Positions 24,694 through 37,210 of a stretch of 64,000 bases of DNA are shown here, in pieces (position 1 is the first letter of the stretch; every line of letters begins with the position of its first letter). A program made the position numbers and the translations under genes. Source of the DNA: Limonium bicolor (taxonomy: Eukaryota; Streptophyta; Magnoliopsida; Caryophyllales; Plumbaginaceae); assembly GCA_023374045.1 (NCBI GenBank), contig JAIOTZ010000134.1, positions 1 through 64,000 of the forward strand, in the 5' to 3' direction. Below the pieces are notes generated by a model. The model saw only the letters and a program-made list of their open reading frames with translations. It did not search any database and had not been told where the DNA came from.

Positions 24694-27600
24694 ATCTACC
24701 CCCCTTAAAAGAACTTCGTCCTCGAAGTTTACACTTCCCACACATCTTGGATTAGAATACGAGGATTACTTATAGAAATAAAACTTCCATAACAAACACA
24801 CTTTACATCACAACCTCGGACTTAATGGTCCGGGTAACACATTCACATCCATACATAACATAACATATTCACAAGATAACCTCGGACTCAATGGTCCGGG
24901 TATCTTAACAACATTTACACATACATAACAACCCTTAGACTCTCTGGTCTTGGGTAACATAACAACATTTAGACACATAGGTCTTGATAGCATATCAGCC
25001 TTTAGACACATAGGTCTATGTAACACAACACATTTAGACTCATAGGTCTTAATAGCATACACTTTTAGAACTCAAGGTCAAAATAACATTTATTACACAT
25101 ACCACACAACATGTCATAGCATGTATAACAATCAAAAATATCTTTGATATACACTGTGATCCCGTAGAACCCGGTCGCGATGGACACCTTCCGTCCCCGT
25201 GCCTTTGGGAGATCAAAACAATCACTTAAATTTAAAATTTCCTTGCGAGGTTAAGTAAGAGAACTTTAATTTTGTAAAGTATCTATCGACGTTTTATAAG
25301 TACCAATTGAAAATCCTTTTGAAAACACACACAACTCCAAGTCCAACTTATGCTCTTTGCTTCTTTTCTTAGCGTGGTTATTTGTGACCACTTATAGGGA
25401 GCTTCAAGAGTCATCCAACCCTGATGTGATTAGCATCAATGTTGAACTATCCTTCCACCCAATTTGTGTTCGGCTTCCCTTGATCGCATGCAAATCAAGT
25501 TCCACCTCCCACATTTTCAAGCATCAAATAAATCACTCATTTCCAATTTTCTATCTTTTTAATCATTCTAATCATGATCATAACATCTCCAAGGAATAGA
25601 ACTCTGCCTATCAGTTACCTCCATTCACTTAATCTTGTTACCTAGGGAACCTTATCCTCATTAGGTTTTATATCGGTCTCATACCCTTCCATGAGTCACT
25701 ATATAGTATATATACACATATTTTATCAAAATACAACACACCATTTCACATTTATACACTGCCGGGGTTTTTGTTCCCCGGGAGTTTCTCTACTCCCACA
25801 CTTGTACTATCACACACAACTGTTAATAAATCAACACACTTATCACAATGGTATTCGCATCATCTGTGCGTAATTACCACAATTAAACCATGAATGGATG
25901 TGTATGTTTACGTAACACACACACCAATCATCAAAACAAATTATTTTATGCTATGCACAACATAAGTCACGTACACTTGTACGGTAAACACACTAAGTGG
26001 TTTTGTGCTCTACCCCCCTTAAAAGGGATTACGCCCACGTAATCAATCACTAAACATTTGCTTAAAATGTTCTGCCGTCGTGAAGTGTTTAACTTCCACG
26101 CGGTCTATTACACAATGGATTCTGATTAGAGGATCTTAACCATATTGGCGGTTTAGTTCCTAAACCAAGAATTCTCATTGGAGTTTGTTTAAACTCTTTG
26201 TTGGTTTCGATTCTGGCCTGTTAGGCTTCTAGGCGTTAATAATTAGCCATTCACTCATGTTCACCATGTACATTCAACACTTGAATCACTGGCTCACTAG
26301 TTTCTGCTGCGAAACTCTAGTAACTGTAGAGCTTAATTGCCCCTTTTTGTTATTCTTACTGTATTGTACATCCCCAATTGTCACCTTCATCTTGGTAACA
26401 ATGGTTTCTCAACCGACGCGTGGTATCTTTTACCGTTAGCGAATTTGGTGAGTTATAAACTTTCTATCCACTTCCATAACAATTTACTGTGTAAATAGTT
26501 ATGTATTTCACAATGATTGACTTTTTCCCTTCCGACTTACTGTCGGTTAAGATTGAGCTACTACCTAGTGTGTAGTGCTCTCTCAGCTATTTACAACATT
26601 TGGGGTATATTCCATACCGATATTTGGCAGTTAGTGCTACTGTAGTCACTTACTGTTAATCATATCTCCACATTTGGTTTTGTACAAGTACTTTTTTATT
26701 GGTGCGGCCTTGCATTTCCTATGCATCGGCCATTATAACATTATTGCTTCACAATTAACATGTTTCCAATTCCTAGCTATCCCACTCGATCATTACTGCG
26801 CAAGTGCAATACCAAAACACTCAGTCATACAGAGTGCAGAGGCGTAAACTCTTGATAGTAAATCCCTTATGCGACTCGCCATGGAATTCACACTGAGTTC
26901 CTCATCACATAGTACCTACCACTGGCTTATTGCCCAGTCTGTTTAACATCGCTTACCTTGCATCTCCACTGAGTTTAACTCATAACTGGTCTTATCTGCC
27001 ACATTATTACTCAATAACATTGATACAACGGTCGCCGGCCGCGAACCGTGCTCTTACTCATTGCATAATAATAACTTACATGGTATTTACTGTCATATTA
27101 ACTTCCACACCTATACTTATATCATTCACATTATGGTTCGTCATTCATTTGGATGACTACCGAATGCTCCTTGAGCATTGATCATTCAAGTCACAAGCCG
27201 ATATTATTCAGCTCGGTGTTTCACTTTATACACACATACCTCTAAACTAACTACTCTCAAATCGTAATAATATTGTCCACAACATATTTCTTGAGCTTGG
27301 TACATATAACTACCGCTCCAGTGGTTTCACAATATCGAGAGGTATCCCCACTCTTAGTGCAGTGGTTCGTTCTCCACTCTATTCACTTATATAACATAAA
27401 CTTCTGTAATCAATCTAATTTACATAACACATTTTATTTGGGGCCTATAAGCCTTATTTGCCTTGAGCTGCGCTCATTGTAGGCTGTCCACACACATGCA
27501 CTTCTCTGTACAACATTACATGGTTTGGATGTTATATTGAGCTCCATGACAAGGTCGTTGCATTCCGTCTCCTTTCATGGAATTCCCCTTAGGATTGTCA

Positions 27601-29582
27601 GTCCGTCTCCTGACAACTTATGTCTTAACTGGGTGTTAGTTTCAACCCTTGTGTTTCTGTCACGCCATTTCGTGCAACAATTGTGGGTGCGAACACCCTT
27701 TAAGGATTGCTCCTGGGTGTTACTAAGTTATGCCCTTACATCTGGTTCACACTTATTGGTACATTCCGTAAGCCACGCCGTTTGCGTTCTTAACTGGCTT
27801 ATTATCTCCTCCTGTGAAGATCAACATTTCCTGGTAGTGTAGATACTCATTCTGGGAGTTTCATCCCGTTCATTGCACATTAATGTGTCCACATCAGGCA
27901 TCTGCTTAGCCATGGACAGGCTGGGTCACCGTTCCAGCTAACATGTTTATCCCTAAGGATCCTTAAGACATATGTGATGTCTTTACATAACAGTTTGTGC
28001 ACTTCGCACTTCCTAACTCTTAAACATTTCCTTGAAAGGAATTCACTAATCCTTTTAGTCTCGTTAACTTAACTGAGTTCCTTAACTTCAACCATTCCTT
28101 GTAATCCTTAGCTCTTGTTTGACTTATACTGCTGACCGTAGTACGGAGTCGACTACTTCCCGTGTTTCGGATTCTACTCGTATACATATGTGGGGTACCA
28201 TACTGATACATTACCACTTACCCAACTAACCCATAAGTAGGTCTGCCAGGCCCACAAGCTCCTATCGGAGTGCGGTCGTCCCACATTATAGTTGGTACAC
28301 TTATAGTGTCCGTCACACGCCTAGGTGAAGTATTCTGTTGTCAACTCCCTTATATTGTCCCTTGACAATATACATTCCGTGCTTCCCGAACTTAATTGAG
28401 GGAAAGTTTATCCACTGTTGTATCTTTATCAACTGCCCTTGGTTTTACTGGTTTGGTTTAGAAGAAGGTTAGAAAGAAGTATTGGTTTGAAAGAAAATCT
28501 GGTTTTGAAAGAAAAGAGTTTGAAATAAATCTGAGTTTGAAAGAAAATTTTCATGGTTTCACAACATCTTCTTACCCTAACCAAGTCTAGCTTCTCGCTG
28601 ACTGGTGTACTTACAATTACAAAGGTTAGGCTGTTAAGCCCTTCCATGGTCATAATGATCACACTTAACTTCGTGGTACTTTACCAAGCACTTTGTAGTT
28701 GTTAAAACATCCCCGAACAGCCCTGTTATAGCAGCACTTGCCAGGGCAAGTGCGCCATGTTAACTGGCTATCGGTTCAACACATACCGGTTGTGGTATTG
28801 TTTTTACCCGCACTGTCATCAGTGGCCTTGTTGGCCCTCACTTGATCTTACAGTCTTGATAATAATTCCTCCGGATGACTACTCACTGTCTTTACATGAT
28901 AATCACTAACTAGGGTGTTTCCCATTCTGGAAGACCCTATTTTTTTGTATTGTTTCCTCTTCGTAGCCCGTTCCACGCATTGTCGTGGTTGCTGAGACTT
29001 GTCTCTTGTTTGGGCACTACGTTGTAGTTCCTTTGTCGGTTGGTATACCGTTGGTGTATTATTTATCAACTGTGGTCCCGTAGACACTCGTCTCGGGTTT
29101 TATTAATCCACTTCTTGCCCGTTGCACGGTTGGTGCGTTGCAAGCTGGTTATCCTCGACTGCTCGGCATGTCGACCCAGGTTGCCGGAAATTCTATTCTT
29201 CTATACACTGATTCTTCACTCTTCGCTATGAAATGCGGTTAACACTGTTTAGATGGGAACCGTCTCCGGGATTCCTAGTTTTCGGGATCTACCGCATGAC
29301 AGGTTCACCGTAGCTTTAGAGGTGTTTAATAACAGCCAGATCGGGTATTCCCGAGTAAGAGGGGACTTCCATCTCTCTGGCGTTGTTTCCCAAGTTATAT
29401 AACAGGGATTATGGAGGGCGGGTTGGATATTGTAGGTTTCTAGTACACACTGGTAATACCTAACTAGCGTATCTCTCACGCTATCACTCAACCCTTAACC
29501 CAAGTACTAAAATCCTAACTCGGTACTTCCTAAGCTCGATAATTCAGTCATCAGAGCGATACTTCGCTCTGATACCACTTTT
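24694..29582 (-). mobile_element. Non-coding interior of element B (LARD-like)
   Basis: A 4.9-kb interior lies between the purine tract complement (about 24696-24715) and the primer site (29567-29577). No frame exceeds about 105 codons and none shows retrotransposon protein motifs; the frames are scattered on both strands. The leader next to the primer site resembles the leader of the AlkB-bearing element at 60838-61060 (shared GCTCTGATG and ACCGAG...TTAGGAT blocks). Element B is therefore best described as a non-autonomous derivative of a Tekay-like chromovirus. Confidence 0.8.
29567..29577 (-). other. Primer-binding site, initiator-Met tRNA type
   Basis: On the minus strand the sequence reads TGGTATCAGAG, preceded by the LTR end TGTTACA and AAAAAG. 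This is the usual plant Ty3/gypsy primer site complementary to the 3' end of initiator tRNA-Met. It marks 29583 onward as the 5' LTR of element B. Confidence 0.92.
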
Positions 29583-32500
29583 TGTAACACCCCATCCAAC
29601 AACAAACACATAACAACAATCTGCAGCGGAATACACACCTCATCAAATAACTTAACTCATTGGTGTTACACGCCGTTAACCACCCACGTGGCTAACAAGG
29701 CTATTACATACACATTGTACCGGTCTGATGGACTAGATTCCCAAGCAATTGTACATCACTATACTTTTTCATTAACAACCAGCTTACACTAACCTTACTA
29801 ATGTACCGAGTATTACAAACGGATGCCGATAACAACTTCGGTCTTACTACTCCTACTGTATATATATAACTTACATGATTACCCATGTACCACGACTACC
29901 CCGCCCTACTCTCGAACGGCTTCCAGCTCCTTGAACTTGAAATAGGAAAAGAAGAGAAAGGGTGGCCCCCAAGGGGCTCAGCACCTTTGCTGGTATGGTA
30001 ATCCCGCAGCCCACATGCTACCGGGCCACGCACAACTATTTGTCGTCTTAGCATGCGGTTGATTATATTTAAATCATACATGTAACTTAAAACACACAAC
30101 ACGAATCATTCCGCCTCAATGGGCTCAACAAACAGATAACATATCCATACTCGATAAGTCACTCATGGTATTCATTACCCTTAGAGTGTTCCTCCTCTAA
30201 TGGAGCTACTTCCTTAATAGACGACAACTACCCATTAATTGGGTTATCCTTAAACGCCTCTTATCACAAACTGGGATTCATATCCATGATCCACATACTC
30301 CACATTTTACAACATATAACATGCATCACATAACAACACATAACAACACTTTTCACGTTTCAACGTGCACATAAAACATCGCAATAGAAATTGCATTACA
30401 ACAACAACACATAACATAACGGGAGCGGCTCTCTTAGGAACCGACCCAAACATTGATAATTCACTGGTGAGCCTAGAGAATGATGTCACCCTCATGATAA
30501 GCTCGTTATACAACAACAACAACACTCATTACCGTCCTAATAGTCGGACGAGTAACTTAAGTTAAGATGGTTCGGGTTTGGTGGCCCGAACACACCACAC
30601 AAACACATGTTCCCCCTAAACCGATCATAAGTCAGAATAGCTAAGCTTTGGAATAAGCTAATGGGAGATCATAACCCGTGAGGGAAACAACCATAACAGA
30701 GAGAAGGGTAAGGCTAAGAAGGATACCCACTCTCAAACAACGCGCGACCGGCCAAACCAGATTCCTCACCACTGTTAGTACATACTTACTTTTAGATATT
30801 AGTTAGAACCCCACTATGGAGTCTATCACATCTACATACCATACAGTATTACAACTGGGTTAAACACACAAGGGAGATCCCTACATTCACATACACATAT
30901 CACACAATTAACACACGCATAGCCGTGGTTAGGACGTCCCAAGGTTCGGGTCGTTTAATCCGAATACCAAACTCTCATGTGATCCTAGACTCAGTTAACT
31001 AAGGTTAACACTTCCGAGGTTAGATGGTATCGGAGTTGAACACGCCACATAAATGAATTATTGTAAACTCATTACATGTTTAATCTTACAACGTGGCAAA
31101 CATACAGAAAAACACATTGGCATACAAGCCGGTGTAATCCGGTAGGACACAGGTTGCAAGAAAACCATACCTGTCACCGGAGTCCACTTTACCATGTCCA
31201 CTTATGTTCCTCGAGCAATTCTCGAACAACTGATAACATTACATGTACTTTTATTAACATCGGGGTAACATGTTGTTTAAAGTCTAATGCTTATAACTTT
31301 TCCCCGTTAACTTAGTTACATAACTTCACTTTTTAACTTGTTTTACTTCTACATTTTAATACATCTTTTTTTCCCACTAAATTATCATTATAACTCACCT
31401 AACATGTCTTAAACAACCTTAAACATCATTACTAGTCAATCCCCATCATTACACATCATTCTATAACCTTAAACAATGTTTTTGGTCCGACCGACCTTAC
31501 CGACCGACCTTACACAAGGTCGGTCCATTCCAGAACACATTACCGTCAAAAATTTCTACTCCGGCCGACCTTGTATGTTCGGTCGCATGTTCGGTCCATT
31601 CCCGAGAGTTTCTTCCCTTGAAAATTTAGGCCCGACCGAACTTGCCAAGTCCGGTCCCATGTTCGGTCGATTCAGAAACTTAATTCGTACACAAAATACA
31701 AGCCCGACCGACCTTGCAAGTCCGGTCCCCAAGGTCGGTCCATTCCAGAAACCAATTCTCGCAGGGTAAACTGGGCTCGACCGACCTTGGCAAGTTCGGT
31801 CGCAAGGTCGGTCTGCTCTAGACTCTTATTTTCCATTGCCCATTTAACTCCAAACTTCACCTCATATATCCTAATATGTCCTAACCTCATTTGGGCACTT
31901 CAAACACATCTTTAGCCATGTACTAAATTCCTTAAATCACCCACCAAACTATCTTTATCATTCCACAAACTCCATACAAAATCTCTTAATACTTGTACAT
32001 TTTTCATTTGGTTTTCTAAGTGGTATTTCACCTATAATGACCACTATACCAAGATGTTTCCTCTACACCTTAGCATCATCTCTCAAACTTCTTTTCTTAC
32101 TAACTAAATCTCCTTTTTCACATCTTACCTAAACATCATTTCTTCCTTGTACACCAACATTCCTAACACTTATGATATTCTCCTTAGGTTTCTAAGTGGT
32201 GTTCCATACCTATGATAACCACTATGCCAAAACCCTTTTTACATCTTTAAACACCATAATGCATGCTTCTTCCACTAGTTGAACACTTAACCATTCTCAA
32301 CACTTCCAAACTCACCAAAACTCTTTTTTAAACACTTAGAACTTCTTATACATTATCTAAAATTTGACATGGGTTCTTCCAGCACATTTCTATACCCAAG
32401 CACATAGCTTTCACCATTAGACATTCAAGAACACCTAAAATCCACCAAGAGTATTCTCACACACAAACACCTAGGTTTTCACCCTTTTACAACCAAAAAC

Positions 32501-32871
32501 ACTTAATCATTTAATGCACATTCCTTACACACAAACATATGTTTTTCCTCCTTTAACCATCCAAGACACTCATCTTCACAAAGAATGTTCTTTACACACC
32601 TCTAAATTCTCAAACTACACTACATCACAATATAGTGCATAAACTTAAATTGCTTGGCACTTAGGCCCTTAAATAACATGGCTCTTAGGCCCTTAAATTG
32701 CATAAACCTTAAACACTGAATTTCCACATAGTATATTGCCTTTAACCTGCAAATACACTCAACATCACATATGCCCCTTAATAGTTTCCTTGAGAGCATT
32801 TTCTAGGTCATTCACCTTTGGCTCCTTAGGTATTTTATTAAGCAAATCAAGCTCATTTTCCTAAGGCATTT
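29583..32871 (-). mobile_element. LTR B (5' LTR), first part, interrupted by a complete LARD
   Basis: Plus-strand start TGTAACACCCC. The sequence is nearly identical to 15233-18519, including its palindrome array. It is interrupted at 32871/32872 by the element of 32872-39199, which duplicated CATTT. It resumes at 39205. Confidence 0.88.
31484..31813 (-). repeat. Palindrome array in LTR B (5' LTR copy)
   Basis: Same five GACCGACC-type units as 17136-17467 with a handful of substitutions and one small deletion near 31670. This shows the array is copied with the LTR during transposition. Confidence 0.88.
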
Positions 32872-34863
32872 TGTTATGCCCCAGTTTTTTTTTATTTAAT
32901 TTCTCTCTGCTTCTATTACGTTTCGGTTTTGCAAAGGGAGACTAATCATATTTTGAATCTTGAGCTGATTCGTTTATGATTTATTCTAGTCTTAGCATTC
33001 CCTTTGAGGAAGGAGGATTACAATGTCATCTTTCCTTTTTGTTATTTATTCATAAGTTAGTAGAAAGGTTATTAAATTCCTTTTCCTCCTTTTCTTGTGA
33101 CAATGTTATTTATTAAGGAAGGAGCCTTAAATTTATCTTATTTTCTTTTCTCCCTCTTTTCCTTTTCCTTTTCTTAGTTCACATATATTTGCTCCTTTCT
33201 CCTCAAATACATTGACGCTCATTCTCCCGCTCTGCCATTCACGATGTAACTTCCATTCTCTTCCTCCCTTTGCTCTCTTCTCCTCAAATCTTCTCATCTT
33301 TGTAAATCAAATAATCTATGGTTTTAGTTTCTGCGTTGGTGGTTCGGGTCTGACAATTCCGAGTTGGGGATATCGTTCTTCATTCAAGTTCCTTGCTCCT
33401 CCTTCCGGTGTTGGTTCTTTTCGATGTGTTCGAGTGTTCGTGATTCTGAGTGAGGATTCGAGTGAAGCAGATTGTAGAGTCTACAGAGGCGGCTTAGCGT
33501 CGGATGAGATGTAAGTGGGGGATGGAATCGGGGTAGTTTGCTCACCCTCGGGGACTGCTTTTAATATCTGTTTCGTATCTGATTTCGTGTGTTGCTTGTG
33601 CGAATTCTCCACGTTTTGTGTTGTTAATTGATTGGATAAACCCCCGAGGGTACTGATTTACCATTCTGTGAGTTTTGTGTGAGTTTGGTATGTTTTTGGA
33701 TGATCTTCTACGCGTTTGTTCATTCTGAATTTCGACAGTTTCGCTCTGTCCGAACGTCTGTCCGAACTTGTAAGTTCGGACAGGTCATCGGGCGCGTTTT
33801 GTTTTTGAAGGATTTGAAGTGTCCGAACATCGGTCCGGACTTGTAAGTTCGGACCTGACGTGAGGACGAGTCTCCGTAAAAGTTTCGAAGTGTGTCCGAA
33901 CTTGCAAGGTCGGACGCAAGTTCGGACACTGTGATTTCTGTGACCTCTGATTCTCGGCCTCTGTCCGAACTTGTAAGGTCGGACGCAAGTTCGGACATGC
34001 CACTGTTTTGAGCATAACTTCTCTGTTTTAGCTCCGTCTTGAGTTCCGTTTGCGGGGTTGGATTCCCCTATCTGTGTACAAGCTTCTTATGCTGTTTATA
34101 TGCATTTCCATGCACTTAAGATCTGTTTTGTGAGCTTTTGGTTTTGGGACCTAGTTACTTCGCTTCTGAGCCTTGGATAGTCGGGTCGGGCTGTCCCGTA
34201 GCATGCTGCGCAGGAATTCCTTCTGTTTATACTCCTTAGGGTCTCCCTTTGGACGTTATTTGACCGACGGGTCTGTTAGCTGTCTCTACGGCTTCTGTTG
34301 TGGGATCTTCGGATCCATAGGATATTATGTGAGTCCTTCTGTTGTGTTAGCTGGTTACTAGTGTCCCACTCTTCTGTATCCGTTTCTGAAAGTCCGACTA
34401 TGATTTGAAGTGACGTTCTGCTCTGCTTCTGTTTTGTGCTTCCTTTCTGTCTGATTATTTTGACTCCGCCTTCTTCTCTGTTTATAAACTATACTTCTAC
34501 TTCTGTTTTGAGTGGGCTTCCTTGAGGAAGTCTTCTGTTTGCTGGGCTGTTTAGCTCACCCCTTTACTTTGTTGCAGATTGAGCTCGTGGGATCTTCTCT
34601 CTCCTGTCCCTTGCTGGAGTTTCGTTTGTTTACGTTGTGTTGACTTTGTTTACTTTGCGCGTTGGACGCTTTAGAGTTGTGTAGCCTTTGGGCCTCTCTT
34701 TGTATTTGACTTATAAGTATTTAGATCTTGTAAACTCTTTTGGTATTTATACAAGTTGTTATTTGGTTTTGGGATTCGTTTTGCTTAGAGCCTTGCGACG
34801 TTAGGTAGTAGACTCGCGGCGTGTAACGGCCCTAACTCCTAGGCTGGTTTTGGGGTCGTTACA
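32872..34863 (+). mobile_element. 5' LTR of the LARD at 32872-39199
   Basis: TG..CA LTR. Pyrimidine-rich first 350 bp, then a palindrome array at 33748-33996, then a TCTG-rich stretch and the terminal GGGGTCGTTACA. A 100-codon frame at 33212-33514 is conserved in the 3' LTR copy simply because the LTRs are near-identical; it has no recognisable motif. Confidence 0.95.
33748..33996 (+). repeat. Palindrome array, GTCCGAAC type, four units (5' LTR)
   Basis: Units near 33748, 33820, 33894 and 33962. The core GTCCGAACTTG-TAA-GTTCGGAC type is like that of the LTR at 2521-4621 and of LTR A. The third and fourth units carry a doubled right arm (AAGGTCGGAC then AAGTTCGGAC). The array sits about 0.87-1.1 kb from the LTR 3' end. 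Confidence 0.9.
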
Positions 34864-34868
34864 TTTAG

Positions 34869-34880
34869 TGGTATCAGAGC
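34869..34880 (+). other. Primer-binding site, initiator-Met tRNA type
   Basis: TGGTATCAGAGC begins five bases after the LTR terminus and is a full 12-base match to the common plant initiator-Met primer site. It establishes forward orientation. Confidence 0.95.
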
Positions 34881-35879
34881 CAGGTTTGGCTTTCTTTGGG
34901 TTTTGTGGGTGTCTGCATGTCTACGCTTCCGTGTCATTGTTTGATATGTGCTAAGTGTTGTCTATTGCATGATTTGTCTGCTATCTGTTGGTTGATTTGA
35001 ATGTTTCCTGGAGTCTGTTGAGTGCGTCTGCTCTGTGGTTGTCCACTATCAGAGTAGCACAGCGGAAGCGTAGTGTCTGATTGTCTATGTGCTTTCTATG
35101 CTTTGAGTCTGAATCTGAGGGAGTCGGGTCCTTTGGGAAAGGATGACCGAATGCAAGTTTCAGTTGTGAGCTTCAGTGGTATGTTTTTGTTGTGTGAGTT
35201 GTCTTCTATACTGGGTGTTAGTCAGATTTGTTTGGGTTGTGTGGCATGTGGAATTGGAATAGTTTGGATGGTGTGAGAAACTAAATTGTGAGTTTGGTGG
35301 TTTTTAGTTGTGTGTTCTGATTGGGCAGTGTGTTGTGCGGAGTCACGTGTGTGACTTCTGGTGAGGTTGGATTGTGTGATAAGTTGTGACGTGGGTTCAG
35401 GAGGGTTTCGGTTGTATGATCCGGCTAGGTGTGTGCTTTAGCTCTTGGTTGGATGTGCTGTGAGTATGGGCTACGAGTTGAGTAAGGTGATGTGTATGAT
35501 GTGAGTTCGGGTGTGCGCTTGGTCTTTATGTTCTGTGTTTAGGTGTGGGTTTGGATTGCGAGGTCTGAGTTGTGTGATGGGTTAGGAGTGCTTCAGCGTG
35601 TGTTCTGGAGTGTAGGTTGTGCTTTAGTTCTGAGTGGGTTGTGGTGTGAGCTTAGCCTGTGAAGTTCTGCGTTTGGGTGAGAATCTTAGCTGAGTGTTTT
35701 GAGTTGTGTGATGGGAGCAAATGGGTGCTTCAGTGTGTGTTTCAGAGGGTGTGTTGAGCTTTGGTTCTAAGTGGCTTGAGGTGTGGGTTTGAGAGATTTG
35801 TTTGGTTGGTCCTTTGTAGAAGGACATCTTCTGAGAGAGTTGAGTATTCATTCTGTGTCTCTAGGCTGAGCTTTAGTAA

Positions 35880-37080
35880 TCTTCTGTTATGTTCCTTCAG
35901 TTTGTCAGTCAGCAGCTGGTGCGACTACTGCCCTAAGCCTTCAAGCTCTGCCTTCTGTGATCTTGTGTTTCGCTCATTCTGTTAGTGAATCTGCCTGTGA
36001 GGTTGGGTGTTGGCTCGAGCAAGTTAGAGCTTTTGAGATGAGTGGTCATCTTTTCTGTGCTTCTTGAACTTTCGTGCTTAGCCGTCAGCAATCATCTGCT
36101 TTGCTTCTTCTGTCAGTGAGCCAGCTGGTAAACTCTGAGTGCTAGCTCTTTGGGGTTAGAGCCTCTGAAATGAGTGAGTGTTCTTCTTGCGCCTTTAGGC
36201 TAATCTTCTGTTGAGTCCCTCTGTTAGCCTATCAGTAGCGAGTTTCAGTGTTGTGCATATGCTTCGAGCCTAACCTTCTGTAGTTATCTATCTTGATCCT
36301 TTTGTTGGTGAGTCAGCCTGAGAGGTCTGTGTGATAGCTTGTGCAAAATTAGAACTTCTGGAAGTGCGAGAGTTTTGAGCATTTTAGCGATCTCCCAATT
36401 TGTTTCCTTCTGTCAGCGAGACCATCTGTGGTTCGATGAGCTGGCCTGTTTAGGATAGAGCTCTGAGATTGTGAGTGTTCCTTCGGTGCCCTAAGGTTAA
36501 GTGGTTAGGTAATATTTTGCTTTGTTCCTTTTATCAGTGAGTCTGCTAGTATGTTCTGAAGGCTGGATCTTTGTAATGCGAGTTTCTAAGGTGCGTGAGT
36601 GCTTCTCTTGTGCTTTGAGACTAAGTGTTGGTGACCTTCTAGTGTGCTCTTCTGTCAGTCAGTTAGTAGTGAGATGATAATGTTCCAGTTCTTTCAGGCC
36701 TAGCCTTCAGTAACCTTCTGCTTCGTTCTTTTGTTAGCGTTTGAGCCAGTAGGTTCGGTGTGTTAGCATGGGTATGATTAGCGATGTGGAGTGTGTTTCC
36801 TGTGCCTTAGTCTGAGATTGTGGGGGCCTTTTGGTACGTTCCATGCCTGTTAGTCAGTGGTGAGTCTGGGTGTGGCTCCTGTGCTTTCAGGGTTAGTTCT
36901 TAGTTACCTTTGCTTCGTTCCTTCGGTCAGCAAGTCAGTTGCCAAGTTATGAGTGTTAGCTTTATGAGATGAGAGTGTTCCTTCCGTGCTCTAAGGTTTT
37001 GTGCCAGTAATATTCTGCTTGTCCTTCTGTCAGACTATCAGTTGTGAATCTTGTTCTGAGTGTCAACTTCCTGTGTGGTT
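35880..37080 (+). repeat. Degenerate tandem repeats filling the LARD interior
   Basis: A recurring block of the form CCTTCTGTCAGTGAGTC followed by a GAG/AGTGTT stretch appears near 35905, 36108, 36218, 36298, 36406, 36524, 36650, 36729, 36919 and 37022, at intervals of roughly 80-125 bp. The units are strongly diverged and not coding. They make up much of the element's interior beyond the leader. Confidence 0.6.
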
Positions 37081-37196
37081 GACCTTTCGATCTGTTAGTT
37101 TCTTTTTACGTGCCTTAGTGATTGTAGTGTTCTTGCACTTGTAGTGCATCTGTTCGTATTCCGGGTTTCGTCGAATTTCGAGGACGAAATTCTTTT

Positions 37197-37206
37197 GAAG
37201 GGGGGT
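37197..37206 (+). other. Polypurine tract
   Basis: GAAGGGGGGT directly ahead of TATAA and the TGTTATG start of the 3' LTR at 37211. The upstream TTTCGAGGACGAAATTC block is the conserved 3' interior end of many plant Ty3/gypsy elements. Confidence 0.85.
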
Positions 37207-37210
37207 ATAA

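Noticed and set aside
33212..33514. 100-codon frame repeated at 37552-37854 as a conserved gene
   Set aside because: The two copies are the two LTRs of one element, so identity reflects recent duplication, not selection; no protein motif.
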